DNA of 64,000 bases from Gemmatimonadaceae bacterium (GTDB lineage: Bacteria; Gemmatimonadota; Gemmatimonadetes; Gemmatimonadales; Gemmatimonadaceae). This document shows positions 15,931 through 27,636 of the stretch, piece by piece. A program made the position numbers and the translations under genes. How positions within the stretch are numbered: the first letter of the stretch is position 1; every line of letters starts with the position of its first letter. Where the stretch lies: positions 229,862 through 293,861 of the forward strand of contig JADKJT010000005.1 of the NCBI GenBank assembly GCA_016720905.1, given 5' to 3'. The notes beneath the pieces are model-generated. The model was not told where the DNA came from. It did not search any database and saw nothing but the letters and a program-made list of their open reading frames with translations.

Positions 15931-18291
15931 TCATGGGGTGACGATCAGGTAGATCGATGCCGCTGCCCCTATGAGGTCGGCACGCACCTCTACGCCGGTG
16001 GCTTGCGTGACGGACCGCGCAGTGATCGTGTAGAAGTAGGCGGGATTGGGGCCCGGAGGGTTCGGCGTGATGGTGAGCGCGGCATTGGGCGCCAGCGGAA
16101 AGTGTAGCCCGAGTTGCTCGATGGTCTTCGTGGAATTCGTGATCTGGACTCCGTTCACATCGCGCACGAGCACTTGCACGATCATCGATTCACCGACGGC
16201 AAGCCGTCGCCGGTCGGTGGGCGTCAGGATTTCCACGGCGCCCAAGTGATCCGATCCGGGGGCTACTTTGTACACCGTCAGTCCTGTCTGATAAGACACG
16301 GTCTGGCCGTTCTTTGTGTAGCGCACGGTGATGGTGGTGACTCCCGTTGGCCCCGTGGCTCCGACGCCGGTAGCGACTGCAAGTCCCGGCGACACGGCCG
16401 CGATTGTCGCGACGTTCACGTTGGACGACTCGTACGAGAGCACTCCACCGTCATTGCTGAGCGCGACCTCGTTCCCCAGCGCATTTAGCAGCTTTACGCG
16501 GTACGTGAGTGCGGCCGGCACCGTGATCTCGGCGTTGATCGGATCGAAGTACACGGCCACTACCTGTCCCGCCGCGGCGGCGGTCACCGTCACCGACAGG
16601 GTTGCCTGTTGTTCGGCCACTGCGCTGAAGCCGCGCACCAGTACGGGGTACGTGCCGGGCAAGACCGCTGATGTCGCCGACACATTGTAGGTGAGCGTGT
16701 TGCCAGTAAAGCTCGTCGATGTGGCCTGTACTGTGAGACCGGCCGGGGTACCGCTCACCTGCGTGCCGATGCCTCCAACGAAGCCGCCTGTCCGGGTGAC
16801 GGCGATTGTCCCTACGGTGGGAGCGCTGATGCCTTGCACCACGCTGACCGCGCCGGCGGCGAGTGTGTACCCTGGAACGACCGCAGGTATGACGGTGATC
16901 TGGCTGATTGCGGATACCGTAGTTCCGGGTTGCACGTAGGTGGCAGTCACGGTCACCGGGTTGGCGGAGGGTGCGACGCCTGTCACGGTGGCGGTGTTGC
17001 TGCCGGGCTTCGCGACGGTCAGGCTGATCGCGTTGGACGATGACCAGTTCACGTCGACAGTGCCAATGGCGTTGGTAACCGTCGCCACCAGCGAAGCGCT
17101 CTTGCCAACTTCAACGGTGGCTGAGGTCGGCGTGACGGCGATGACAGGAGGTGGCGGCACTGCGACGCAGGTCAGCGTGGTCGATGCGTTGAGCGCGGTG
17201 CCGATCCTCGTTCCCTTGATGGACGCCGTGCCGGGTGTCACGCAGGTCGCGAGCCCCGTTGGACTGAGCGTCGCGCTGCCCGCATTCGCCAACTGCCATT
17301 GCACGCCGGAAACCGGAAAGTGGTCCTGGTCGATCAAACGATATTGCCGCGCGCTGCCCACTTGCACAGGCGTCGAGGCGCTGCTCGGGTCGTTCACTGG
17401 TCCCTCGTCTGGGGCTGTGACCACGCGCACGGACGCGCCCACAAGCACCAGCACTGTCTTCTCCAGAAAGAATGGCGATTTCGGCGCCTTGCTGGCGGGG
17501 TTCACTTCGGCAAGCGGCTTGTAGTGCTCCATGTAATCCGAGGTGGCTTTCTTGTATGAGATCTTGATAGTGGCCTGCCCCTGTGAAACGCCCCGTACCA
17601 CGATGGGATCGCGCGACGACGTGACCACCTGCCCGTCGGGCTCTCCCGTGCCAAGTCCGAACAGCGGCGTAAGCGCCGCGACGCCCTGATTGGACGACGG
17701 TCCCCATACGAGAACGCCGGTGGTCACAGCCGACCCATTGTTGTACCGGGGCGCGGCCGGTAACAGTGTGGAGTCGCCGATGGCCAGGACAATGATGTCC
17801 GGGGCATCAAGCATGTTGGGCGGTGACGGGAGGACAATGATCCGGTGAGTGTAGGAGACGCCGCTTCGGAGCGTGATGCCCCCGAGGGGAGCAAAGGAAA
17901 CCGTGGCTTCACCGACGCCAACTACGCGGACATAGGCGTCGTTGCGAATGAGGTTGGCGACGGTTCCTGATTCGACGTGCGTGATGCTGTTGAGCGCCGC
18001 GGCGACGCTTGGTGCCGTCGTGGTCCACTGCAGGTCGAAATTGCCCACGCCTTGACAAAGTCTGTCGCTCTCGCAGGACGGGCTGAACAGTTTGGGCATG
18101 ACGTAGGCGATGGTGTCACCCACAAACGACGTATCCACTCGAAGACTGGGCGAGATCCTGGAGATGCTGGTGTCGCCGAGTTTCGTGATGTCGGTGACGG
18201 CGCAGCTGGAGAGCAGCCAGGACGCGACCAGCAGGCTGACGCGATACAAGGCTGGCACGCTTCTCGCACGTTTGAGAGTCGGTTGGATCAT
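15931..18291 (-). CDS. Ig-like (BIG2-type) repeat lipoprotein
   Basis: A 786-residue secreted lipoprotein. The N-terminus carries a signal with lipobox LLSSCAV (about residues 24-30). The rest is a string of beta-sandwich segments including BIG2-like repeats: TPTSATVEVGKSASLVATVT with DVNWSSSN, and QVGSARQYRLIDQDHFPVSG. Such proteins are surface-exposed and structural or adhesive. It stays open over its full length although both flanks are full of broken genes. The ATG at 18291 gives the lipoprotein signal. No partner gene is evident. Confidence 0.85.
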   Translation of the reverse strand: MIQPTLKRARSVPALYRVSLLVASWLLSSCAVTDITKLGDTSISRISPSLRVDTSFVGDTIAYVMPKLFSPSCESDRLCQGVGNFDLQWTTTAPSVAAALNSITHVESGTVANLIRNDAYVRVVGVGEATVSFAPLGGITLRSGVSYTHRIIVLPSPPNMLDAPDIIVLAIGDSTLLPAAPRYNNGSAVTTGVLVWGPSSNQGVAALTPLFGLGTGEPDGQVVTSSRDPIVVRGVSQGQATIKISYKKATSDYMEHYKPLAEVNPASKAPKSPFFLEKTVLVLVGASVRVVTAPDEGPVNDPSSASTPVQVGSARQYRLIDQDHFPVSGVQWQLANAGSATLSPTGLATCVTPGTASIKGTRIGTALNASTTLTCVAVPPPPVIAVTPTSATVEVGKSASLVATVTNAIGTVDVNWSSSNAISLTVAKPGSNTATVTGVAPSANPVTVTATYVQPGTTVSAISQITVIPAVVPGYTLAAGAVSVVQGISAPTVGTIAVTRTGGFVGGIGTQVSGTPAGLTVQATSTSFTGNTLTYNVSATSAVLPGTYPVLVRGFSAVAEQQATLSVTVTAAAAGQVVAVYFDPINAEITVPAALTYRVKLLNALGNEVALSNDGGVLSYESSNVNVATIAAVSPGLAVATGVGATGPTGVTTITVRYTKNGQTVSYQTGLTVYKVAPGSDHLGAVEILTPTDRRRLAVGESMIVQVLVRDVNGVQITNSTKTIEQLGLHFPLAPNAALTITPNPPGPNPAYFYTITARSVTQATGVEVRADLIGAAASIYLIVTP

Positions 18292-18420
18292 TGGTCGTGG
18301 TGCCGAAGTGGGCGCGGGCCGCAGCTAATCATCGCGAAGATCGGAGTTCCCGCTACATTACCAACGCAGGAAAAGCCATCCGATCGGCTCATCCGACACC
18401 GAAATCCTCCGGGGTGCCCT

Positions 18421-18988
18421 GTGTCCGCTCCTGATCCGCACGACCTCGCCACGTCCGCAATCGACGGGAGGACCCTTGACAAGGCGGCCCTTGATGCGCT
18501 GTTGCCCGCCGTGTACGGCGAACTGCATGCGCTCGCTGAGCGCTACCTGCGAGTCGAGCGTCCCGATCACACCCCTGCAGCCGACGGCTCTCGTCCACGA
18601 AGACCTACATTCGCCTGAGTAACCAACGGCATGTTAACTGGATGGACCGAGACCAGTTCTTCGGGATTCTGCACATGATGCGTCGCATCCTCGTGAACCA
18701 CGCCGAAGCGCGAAACGCCGCCAAGCGCGGTGGTCAGGTAACCCAGTCACACTCGACGAATCGATCTCGTGATCTGGCGGACGAGACCTCGACCTCATCG
18801 AGCTGGACGAAGCACTCACGCGACTGGCCGCGTTCGATCCGCGACAGGCGCGCGTAGTTGAACTGCGTTTCTTCGCCGGGCTTGATATCAACGAGACGGC
18901 CGGCGTGATTGGCATCTCGGCAGCTACCGTCAAGCGCGAATGGAGCGTAGCAAAGGCATGGCTCCGACGAGAGCTGACGCGCGAATAG
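18421..18988 (+). pseudogene. ECF RNA polymerase sigma factor, frameshifted
   Basis: From the GTG at 18421 the first frame encodes ALDALLPAVYGELHALAERY, the sigma region 2 start of the ECF type found with Ser/Thr kinases. The frame is lost near 18600. A second frame encodes NQRHVNWMDRDQFFGILHMM and RRILVNHAEARNAAKRGG, and after another shift near 18740 a third frame gives the region 4 helix-turn-helix (ETAGVIGISAATVKREW) to the stop at 18986-18988. One in-frame stop also lies in the linker. All domain blocks are present in order, so the lesions are recent or are sequence errors. It is followed 15 bases later by a kinase. Confidence 0.8.
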
Positions 18989-19002
18989 CGCGACGTACAC
19001 CG

Positions 19003-21838
19003 ATGACTCCGACGCAATGGGAACTCGTCAAGTCGTTGTTTCTCGACGCGCTCGATCAGCCGCCGGCTGAACGCGCGACTTTTGTTGCTCGACGGGCCGG
19101 TGCTGACGAAGCGCTCAGAGAAAGTGTCGAATCGCTCCTCGCCTCGCACGATGAATCCGGCGAGTTCATGGAGACCCCAGCAGCCGCGTTGCACATAAAT
19201 GCATTGACGGAACCGCTGCCGTCAGGAGGGCGGGTCGGCTGCTACCGGCTGCTCAAGGAAATCGGGCGGGGCGGCATGGGAGCGGTCTATCTCGCTGCGC
19301 GCGACGACGGCGAGTTCCAATTTCGTGTTGCCGTCAAGCTGGTCAAGCGCGGCATGGATACGGATCGCATTCTCGCCCGATTCCGTCACGAACGGCAGAT
19401 TCTCGCCGGACTCGATCATCCCAACATCGCACGATTGCTGGATGGGGGCACCACTGACGACGGGCGTCCGTATTTCGTCATGGAGTTCGTCGATGGTCAA
19501 TCCGTCTGTGACTACTGCGAGTCACGCGGATTGGGCGTCACCGAACGGCTGATGCTGTTTCGGACCGTTTGCGCGGCCGTACAGTATGCGCACCAGAACC
19601 TGGTCGTCCATCGTGACATCAAGGCCGGTAACATCATCGTCACAGACACGGGTGTCCCGAAACTCCTGGACTTCGGAATCGCGAGGTTGCTCGATGCTGA
19701 GGCCACCGCCGTCCGCAGCGTGGTCACCGACACGGTGCACGCCATGACGCCGGAGTACGCCAGCCCTGAACAGCTCCGGGCGAACCGGTCCGACGGTTAC
19801 CGACGTCTATTCACTTGGCGTGCTGCTCTTTGAAGTACTGACGGGCCACAGACCGTACTCGACTCGCGGTAGCCGCAAACCGAACGATATCGCGTGGTCT
19901 GTGACTTTGAGGCCTCCACTGCCGAGCGATGCCGTCGCTCCGGGACCGGACAGCGGCGCACGGCGACATCGCCTTGCGGAGACCCCGACTCCACGCCATT
20001 CCTGGTAGCGATGCGGAAGGATCCACAGCGTCGCTACAACTCGGTAAACCATTTGTCGAGACTAACCGCCGCTTCCTCATGGAGCCGCCCACGGTCACCG
20101 CGCGGCGCGGCAAATTGGCATACCGGGCCAGGAAGTTTGCCCGCCGCAATCGAGGCACCTTGGCGGCCTCTGCTGTGCCTACCATGCGCCCGCTCACATC
20201 AGCGGCGTGGCCGCGACCCTGGCGGAACGAAGTGCACGCAACGAACGGGGCCCGCGCCGAACGTCGGTTCAGCGAGGTGCGGACGCTGGCGACGTCGTTC
20301 CTGTTCGACGCTGCGCGTTACAATCGTCCAACCTGCCTGGATCGACGGCGCGCAGCGCCTCGCTGGTGACGGGCCCTCGTGCATCACTCGACGGACTCGC
20401 TGTGAGGCGCAAGGTGACCCCGTGCTCCAGCACGAACTTGCGGTGGCGTACCGAAAGTCGGCGATGTACAGGGGCATTGCCTACAATTCGAACCTTGGCC
20501 AAACACGGGGTGCGCTGCGGGCTATCCGCAAGTCGGTCGAGCTGCTGGAGCGCCTGACGCCGACCGGAGATAAGCAGTGCCACGGGCGCTATCGAAGGGT
20601 CATGTGAACGTTGCCCGGAGATACTGGCGACGACGGGCGAGCCGCGAGGGCGTACCGCCAACATATGACCGTGCAAAAAGTGCTGCTGCTCGGCCTCTTG
20701 GCACGCAATCCGACCGATGCAATCAACCACGCATGCTGGCCACCTTATGCCCGAGATCGGCGATACGAAAGTCAGGACGGCTACACCAACGTCGGTGACA
20801 CACGGGGCGCTGGCGAGCTATCGCGCGTCGGTAGCCCCCTGCGCGAAGTCACTTTTCGTGATGTCGCCGAAGAACATCGACACCCGGGGAGGTCTCGCCA
20901 ACAGCCTGATGAATTTGGGCTACCTGGCGTCGGCACCCGGCGACGCCGCTGGAGCAAACCAGGTGCGGCGCTCGGTCGACCTGCTTGGGGCTGTCGTCGC
21001 TGAACGACCAACGACGCGACGCGGCGCAGCGAACTCCTGTCCGGATATGCGCGTCTGCGACAGCCGTTGGCAGACGACAGTCCGGTTGACGAGGCCATCG
21101 CGGTCGATCGGCGGATCCTGTCAATGCCAGGGAGATGATCGCCGCCCGACACCGGAACGCGCACACCAGCGAAACCCCAGTGCGACGTTTAACTCTCTGG
21201 GACGGGATCACCGCGCATCGGTCGGGCCCGACCGCCGTTGGCAACCACCGTCGCGCGGGTGGGCGTCGCCGGACGGTTGGCCACGTCCGACACGGGCAGT
21301 GCCGAGCAACGCCACGGCATGCCGATCAATCGTTACTTCGCTCGCGGAAGCGTTGGCCGCCGCACTGAGCCTGGTGCCGCGCTCGTGCAACACCATCCGG
21401 GCCGCGGCGATGAAGCAAGCGCTCCACGCCGATCGAAAAATCGAACACACGACATGCGGACGATCTCGCCGTGATCTACGCCGGCACGGCGGAGAATTGC
21501 GGTGATGGTAGACAAGAAGGACTACGACGGCGCAGAGGCTGCCATGCGGCAGTCGACTTCCGCTCGCCGAAGCCGCCGCTGGGCGTGACGTACAGAATCC
21601 GGAAAGTCAAGTGATCCTCGCTTCGACATACTGCAGCCGAGTCGCCTGTCAGCGACGGAGCGTCGAGGCGGTCAACAGCCTCGAACGCTGCAACCCGTTG
21701 TGAGGAGTCGGCTGAGCGGTATCGAAACCTGATGATCTGGCAACGGCTACTGGAGTCGGGCGCGCTGCCCGTCGTGGCAACGGCGAAACGAGAGCGCACA
21801 AGGCGATCGCACGGTGCCTCTCTGAAGTGACTCGCTGA
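19003..21838 (+). pseudogene. Serine/threonine protein kinase with C-terminal TPR region, multiply frameshifted
   Basis: The frame from ATG 19003 encodes a leader region and the kinase domain: glycine loop IGRGGMGAVYLA, VAVKLVKRG lysine, catalytic HRDIKAGNI, DFGIARLL and TPEYASPEQL. It breaks near 19785, but TDVYSLGVLLFEVLTGHRPY continues in another frame. Later blocks in shifting frames include VAMRKDPQRRYNSVNHL, TARRGKLAYRARKFARRNRG, AVAYRKSAMYRGIAYNSNLG and a terminal WQRLLESGALPVVA ending at 21836-21838. This is the usual kinase, membrane segment and TPR layout that pairs with an ECF sigma factor. At least eight shifts are needed to read it through. Confidence 0.8.
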
Positions 21839-21899
21839 TTCAGCTTCCTTACCGCATCACTTTCCCTTGCGCGCCAGTCAGGTTACCACAATCCTCGCC

Positions 21900-23865
21900 A
21901 TGCCTACCTCACTTAAAACCCAAAGAACTCACCGCGCGCGCCCTCATTCTGGGCGCTGTCCTCACGTTCGTCTTCACCGCGGCGAACGTCTATCTCGGCC
22001 TCAAGGTCGGCCTCACCTTCGCCTCCTCGATCCCGGCGGCGGTGATCTCGATGGCGATCCTGAGCGCCGTCAAGAACTCGTCGATCCTCGAGAACAACAT
22101 CGTCCAGACGGTGGCGTCGGCCGCCGGGACGCTCTCGGCGATCATCTTCGTCCTGCCGGGGCTCGTCATCGTCGGGTGGTGGACGGGCTTCCCCTTCTGG
22201 CAGTCGTTCCTCATCTGCGTGAGTGGCGGCGTGCTGGGGGTCCTCTTCACCATCCCGCTGCGCCGCGCGCTGGTGACCACGTCAGACCTCCCGTATCCGG
22301 AAGGTGTGGCGGCGGCCGAAGTGCTCAAGGTGGGATCAGGGACGCGCGGGGAGCTTGGCGACGACGCCGGTGAGTCCAAAGAAGGGCTGCGGGCGGTGGT
22401 ACTCGGCGCAGTTGCTTCCGGCGGTTTGGCCGTGATCGCGGCCACGCGCATCGCCTCGGCCGAACTGGCGGGATTCTTCAGGCTTGGCGCAACGGCGTCG
22501 TCGGGATACAGCGTCGCCTGGTCACTCGCGCTCCTGGGGGCGGGACACCTGGTCGGACTCTCCGTAGGTCTGGCGATGCTCACGGGGCTCATCATCGCGT
22601 GGGGGGTGGCGGTGCCGTGGCTCACGTCGATCACACCGATCGCCGAAGGGGTGGAGCTCGCGGCGCACACCGGGGTGATCTGGAGCCGGCAGGTGCGCTT
22701 CATCGGCGCTGGTGCCATTGCCGTCGCGGCGATCTACACGCTCGCCCGACTGACGAAGCCGGTAGTGGGGGGACTCATCACCACGCTCACCCCTTCGCGC
22801 TCCACCGCGGCGGTGCCCGACACCGAACGCGACATCTCGCCGCCGTGGATCATCGGGCTTACCGCGATCTGTGTGGCGATCGCCGCGTGGCTCGCGTGGA
22901 GCTTTGCCAGCTCCACTGTGCTCGCCTCCAGTGCGCTCGCCCTCACGCTGGTGGCGGCCCCGCTGGTACTCGTCGTGGCTTCGTGATCGCCGGGATCTGC
23001 GGCTACATGGCGGGGCTCATCGGGCGTCCAATCCGCCGATCTCGGGCGTGGGGATCCTCTCGATCGTCGCCTGTGCGTCGCTGGTGGCGATGGTCGTCCC
23101 CGCGACGGCGGAGTCGTCGCCGGCGCTGGTCGCCTTCGCGCTGTTCGTGACGTCGATCATCTTCGCCTGCGCCACGATCTCCAACGACAATCTGCAGGAC
23201 CTCAAGACGGGGCAACTCGTCGGGGCCTCGCCCATGCGGCAGCAGATCGCGCTGATCGTCGGCGTGATCGCGGGGGCTGCGGTGATTCCGTTCGTCCTCA
23301 ACCTGCTGGCCCGGGCCTATGGCTTTGCCGGTGCGGCCAATGTCGGTGTCGTCGCGCCCAACCCGCTCCCGGCGCCGCAGGCCACGCTCATCTCGGCACT
23401 CGCGCAAGGTGTGATTGGCGGGACGCTGCAGTGGACGATGATCGGGATAGGCGGAGTGGTCGGGTGTCCTGTTGGTCGCCACCAGCGCGGCCGCAAGGCC
23501 ACCGACGATCTCGCCGCTGGCGGAAGTAGAACTAGCATTCTACCTGCCATATACTCGCAGCTACGTTTGCGGTTGTTCAGCCGGGCGCCGTGATTGGACA
23601 CTGGTACAACAAGCGCACTGCGCAGTCCAAAGCGCCAGAACGCAGGCAGTTGGCGATTTCAACACTGGTCGCATCAGGGATGTGATCGTGGGCGAAGAGC
23701 CTGATTTGGCGTTGCTGAACGCCGGGCCCTTGATCGGTAATTCGCCAGCGATGCGCCGGATCGCGCTGGTGAAGCGAACGCGCTCCGTGGCTGCTGCGGC
23801 CCGCGCCGTGGCGTTCGTCGTGCTGGCTCTCACGCTGTATCGGTGGATGCTAGGAAGAACGCGAG
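21900..23865 (+). pseudogene. OPT-family oligopeptide transporter, frameshifted
   Basis: The ATG at 21900 begins MPTSLK, then an extra T near 21913 shifts the frame relative to the paralogous start at 14480; the correct frame continues KELTARALILGAVLTFVFTA into a long open stretch to 22986. That stretch has many membrane helices and YPEGVAAAEVLK, typical of OPT transporters. Further shifts at about 22979, 23025 and 23465 break it, yet ISGVGILSIVACASLVAM, CATISNDNLQDLKTGQLVGA and DLALLNAGPLIG follow in order. The end is set approximately, after LTLYRWML. The family imports oligopeptides or metal-siderophore compounds. Confidence 0.8.
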
Positions 23866-23934
23866 ACACCGGCCAGCGCGTAGCGTCGTCTTTTGGTAGC
23901 CGGACCCGCGTATCCTCGCGGAGCAATCTCCAGT

Positions 23935-24390
23935 CGGTAGCCACTGTTAAGCCAGCCACACTGTCAGGCGTGGACGACGGGATCGAAACAGCGTGGTTTG
24001 CGAAACCAGACTCCATCCGCATGCAGGCGGTGATTGGCGCACCGTTCTTTTTCAGTGGGCTAACGATTTTGGCTGAAGCACGCCGATGCGCCGACACGCG
24101 CACTCGGGTGTGGCTTCACGCTCGTCCCTGACTCGATGGTCTCTCTCCCGCGTGGGTCACCATGAGAACCGGCAGCGCGGAGCTTACGCTGTCAGTTCAG
24201 TTCAAGGGGCTAGCGGAGCGAGAGGTACCAACGTCACGCTCACTCACGACGGGTTTGCGACGGAAGCGGCGCGAAACCGGTTATGCCAGCGCGTGGCCGC
24301 TGGTCAGCCCACACAACAATCAAAAGCTGAAAACGAACTGGAGGGCAGCACCGAAGCCCCGTCAAGGAAGAGGGCTGGCCGTCAATCGGC
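23935..24390 (+). pseudogene. SRPBCC/AHSA1-domain protein, frameshifted
   Basis: Pieces in alternating frames read AKPDSIRMQAVIGAPFFFS, LVPDSMVSL, ELTLSVQFKGLAE and VTLTHDGFATEAARNR. These follow the order of an AHSA1-type SRPBCC domain (PxxVWxAxTDPxxixxW near the start and VTLTHxGF near the end). No uninterrupted frame covers it. It sits between broken OPT and VOC genes on the same strand. Boundaries are approximate and the N-terminal start codon is not clear. Confidence 0.55.
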
Positions 24391-24393
24391 TTA

Positions 24394-24806
24394 ATGCCCG
24401 ATTCGTCGTTCATCCCGGTTCGCAGCTACCCTGACCTGGACCAGGCCGTTGCCTGAAGCTTGCGCGATATCCTGGGTTGCCGCGAACGACTGCGCATACC
24501 GGGGCATCGCGTGCAACTCACGCTTAGCAGCAGCGCCGTTGTCGCCGTAGCGTGGGATGCGAGCACCGCGCCGGCCACAGGCGGGGAAACCGCCAAGCCA
24601 CCATGATAGTTCGCGTCTCGAGAGCGTAGGGCCACGTATGCGCGTGCGTTGAACAAGGGCCACCGGACTCCAGTGCGCCCGCGATTTCCCGTATGGCGAA
24701 CGACAAGCACAAGTGCGCGATCCACGCGGGGCACGCGTGGACGCTGACGCAAACAATCGGCGACGTCGACTTCCCCGCTTCGTGGGGTGGAGAGCTCAGC
24801 ACGTAA
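24394..24806 (+). pseudogene. VOC-family (glyoxalase-like) protein, frameshifted
   Basis: The ATG at 24394 opens MPDSSFIPVRSYPDLDQAVA, followed in other frames by LRDILGCRERLRIPGHRVQL, NKGATGLQ, and FPYGERQAQVRDPRGHAWTL then TQTIGDVDFPASWGGE up to TAA at 24804-24806. This is the order of a single VOC-domain protein, with the C-terminal metal-site-like region RDPxGHxWTLxQT. At least four shifts and one in-frame stop interrupt it. The family covers glyoxalases, dioxygenases and antibiotic-binding proteins; the specific role is unknown. Confidence 0.65.
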
Positions 24807-24835
24807 TGTTCCCATGTCACGGTTCGGAGTATCAC

Positions 24836-26686
24836 GTGAACACTCGACGGGATTTTCTCATCAAAGGCTCCGCTGCTCTGGCCGGTGTGGCGGCCGCGTG
24901 TCCGCAACAATGACCAGCTTCTGCGGCGACCACTGGCGGCGCGGTGCCGGCGACACCCGGCGCCGCCAGCGTTCGGCACATCCAGCGGTGCGGGGCCTGC
25001 GGTATCGACCGACGACTTTGCCGCCGCCGAAAAGTTGGCGCAAGTCACGTACTCGGCCGAAGAAGCGCGCGATGATGGCCGAGGATTGGCCGCCGGACGC
25101 TGTCGTCGACACTTGAGCGTACAGGACCGCGCATCGTGCCGATTCCGCCGGAGTTGTCGCCGGCTACCGTGTGGAAGGCAGTGCGAGGCCGTGAACTTTG
25201 CACCGCCAACACGTCACCGATTCGTGCACCGGTGGCCGGTGATCTGGTGTGCTGCCGTCAAACGATGATGACATTGCCTTTTGCACCGGTCACCTCGCTG
25301 TCACGGTGGATCGAACGCAAACAGCCCACCTCCTCGCCCCTGACCCAGATCTATCTCGATCGCATCGCGGCTTCTACGACTAAGCTGCGCTGCATCATGG
25401 CGCTCGCTCGCGACCGCACGCGTTGACGCGCGCGAAGGCGGCCGACGCCGAGATTGCAAAGCCGGCAAGTATCGTGGGTCCGCTGCACGGCGTTCCGTTT
25501 GGTGTGAAGGACCTGTTGGACACGGCGAACTTCGCGCCACCACCTATGGCGCCGAGCCTTATCGTGATCCTTTTGCCCGGTATGACTCGGCGATGGTGAA
25601 GCGACTGGAAGACGCCGGGGCGCCATTCTCGTTGTAAGCCAGTTCTGGGCGCGCTGGCGTTGAGCAACATCTGGTTTGGCGGACAAACCATGAACCCGTG
25701 GTTGCTGGAAGAAGGCGCGTCCGGTTCCAGCGCGGGACAGTGCCGCGACGGCGGCAGGACTGGTGGGATTTTCGATTGGCAGCGAGACTGGCGGCGGCAT
25801 TGTTAGCCCGAGCATGCGCTGCGGTGACCGGGATTGCGGCCCACCTTTGGACGAGTGCCGCGCACCGGCGCGATGACGTTATTGCTGGTCGCTGGGCAAG
25901 CTGGGGCCGATGACGCGCGGCGTGGAAGACGCGCGATGCTGGTGCTCAACGCGCGATCTCCGGACCTGACAGCGGCGACGTATCGAGAGTGTCGTCAGTC
26001 ACCTCGATTACGATGGCGCTGCCGAGTGTGGGCCGGAAGCTGCGCGTGGGCATCTTCCCCATGGATGCAACAGGCGCCGGCCACCGACGTGGATCGCGCC
26101 GCGGTGGAGATCGCTGCGCACGCTGGAAAGTATGAACGTCGTTTGAAACGACCGAAACGTAGACTGACATACCCCATAACGCGCGTGCTTTGATTTGTTT
26201 GCCGAGGCGGCTGCAGCGTTTGAGGAGCTGACCTTGTCGGGGAAGTCGCGCACAATGAAAGTGCAAGTGCCCGATGCGTGGCCCAACCTGTTCCGCATGT
26301 CGCGTTTCTGACGGCAGTGGGTTTCGACTAGAAGCCGACCGGTTGCGACGGCGCTTTTCTTGCGCACGAGTTGGCGACGATCTTCGAGAAAAAGGTAGAT
26401 TTGCTGATGGTTCCGTCGCTGCGAGGACGAAACGCTGACCACCACCGAACTACCCGGGGCATCCGTCATACGTTGCGCACGGGCTCGGCGAATGTAAGCG
26501 AGGCGCGTAGTGACTGGGCGACGACCCGGGGAATCCGTTGCCCCGGTTTGGCACGCCGCGGCGTGTGCCACGTAAGGGTGACGCTGGTTGACCGGTTGTT
26601 CGATGGGGGGCCGTGGCGTATGCCCGGGGTTAGCCTTGGGCGTGCGTCCGGCGTGGCATCTGAGCGGAAGGCGGGTTTCCGGTTGA
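24836..26686 (+). pseudogene. Amidase-signature family enzyme with Tat signal, multiply frameshifted
   Basis: From GTG 24836 the sequence reads VNTRRDFLIKGSAALAGVAA, a twin-arginine signal. Blocks of an amidase-signature enzyme then follow in changing frames: LHGVPFGVKDLLDTA (catalytic Lys region), GGQTMNPWLLEEGASGSSAG (glycine/serine-rich nucleophile region), GFSIGSETGG, RPTFGRVPRTGAM, and C-terminal DLLMVPSL with a final short tail ending at 26684-26686. Roughly ten indels separate the blocks. These enzymes hydrolyse carboxamide bonds. It heads the series creatininase, ketopantoate-reductase-like, SDR, M20 peptidase, permease on the same strand. Confidence 0.8.
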
Positions 26687-26892
26687 ACCACCGCGTTTTA
26701 CCGCAGAGGGCGCAAAGGGCGCAGGGGCCATCATTGATTCATCGCCAGTTCCGGTAGATTCAAAATCAAACAGGTAGGAAAGCGAAAGCGCCTAGGGCGT
26801 CCGTCCTCCGGCACTCCCCTACGAACTCAGCGCCCCCTGCGGGGTTCAAATGCTGTTTCTTGCAAGACGAGCCACCAGCCCGACCCCAACCA

Positions 26893-27616
26893 CCTTGCGA
26901 ATCAGCGACACGAACTGGATGCAGGGTTGAGGGCAATACCTGCAACATGACGACAACGCCATACTGCCGCTGGGCAGCACGCGAACAGCACAACTACCTG
27001 CCACTCGGTGGGATTGCATACTCCCCCGGGCGCGTGGCGGTAGGTACGGCAGCCGAGCCGCTGGGCATCCCGGTGTTCCCGGTCGTTCCGGCATGGCGTC
27101 GCCTCACTTTCGGGAATTCCGGGATCCATTTCTACCAAGGTGGAACGCATTCTGCGCCTGGTGAGCGACATCCTGGACGGCATGGCGCACAGTGGTTTCT
27201 CCCGTCGTATACTCATTGTGGAGGGGCACAGTAGCCCAACAACGCCGTGCGGCAGTTTCCTCGCCCTGAGTGGGCGACCAACCATCCGGAATGTCGGGTG
27301 CTGTACCACAACTGGTGGAACGCGCCGAATACGTGGGCCAAGGTGCGGGCGATTGAGTCCGTGGCGTCCGCACGGGTCGTGGATGGAGAACTTTCCCCAG
27401 ACGCGACTGCCCGGTGTGGACGTGCCGACCGTGCAGCGGCCCATGGTTAACTTAGCGCGAGTGCGGGCGCTCGATCCTGTGGCGCTGCGCAAATACCTCG
27501 GCGACGGCAACTACGGTGGCCTGTATCAACGGTCCGATGAGGATACGCTGGCCCTCTGGCAGGTCGCCGTCCGGAAACGCGCGCTGCTGACGGGCGATTG
27601 GGGCGGTGCCGCCTGA
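26893..27616 (+). pseudogene. Creatininase-family amidohydrolase, frameshifted
   Basis: The order of recognisable segments is creatininase-like: QYLQHDDNAILPLGS then REQHNYLPLG (the EQHGxHLP metal region, with N replacing G), PLGIPVFPVVP, DILDGMAHSGFSRRILIVEGH (in families RILIVNGHGGN), HPECRVLYHNWWN, and VDVPTVQRPMVNLARVRALD through the stop at 27614-27616. Frames change about five times, near 26930, 27000, 27110, 27235 and 27375. Family enzymes use two metal ions to open creatinine or related cyclic or linear amides. The next gene starts 20 bases later. Confidence 0.75.
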
Positions 27617-27636
27617 CCGCGCCCACACTGTTACCC

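Noticed and set aside
21867..22373. 168-codon frame starting upstream of the OPT ATG
   Set aside because: It follows the frame before the one-base insertion and only contains out-of-frame OPT sequence.
24391..24756. 121-codon minus-strand frame in the VOC remnant
   Set aside because: The plus strand carries clear VOC blocks in order; the minus-strand frame is a shadow.
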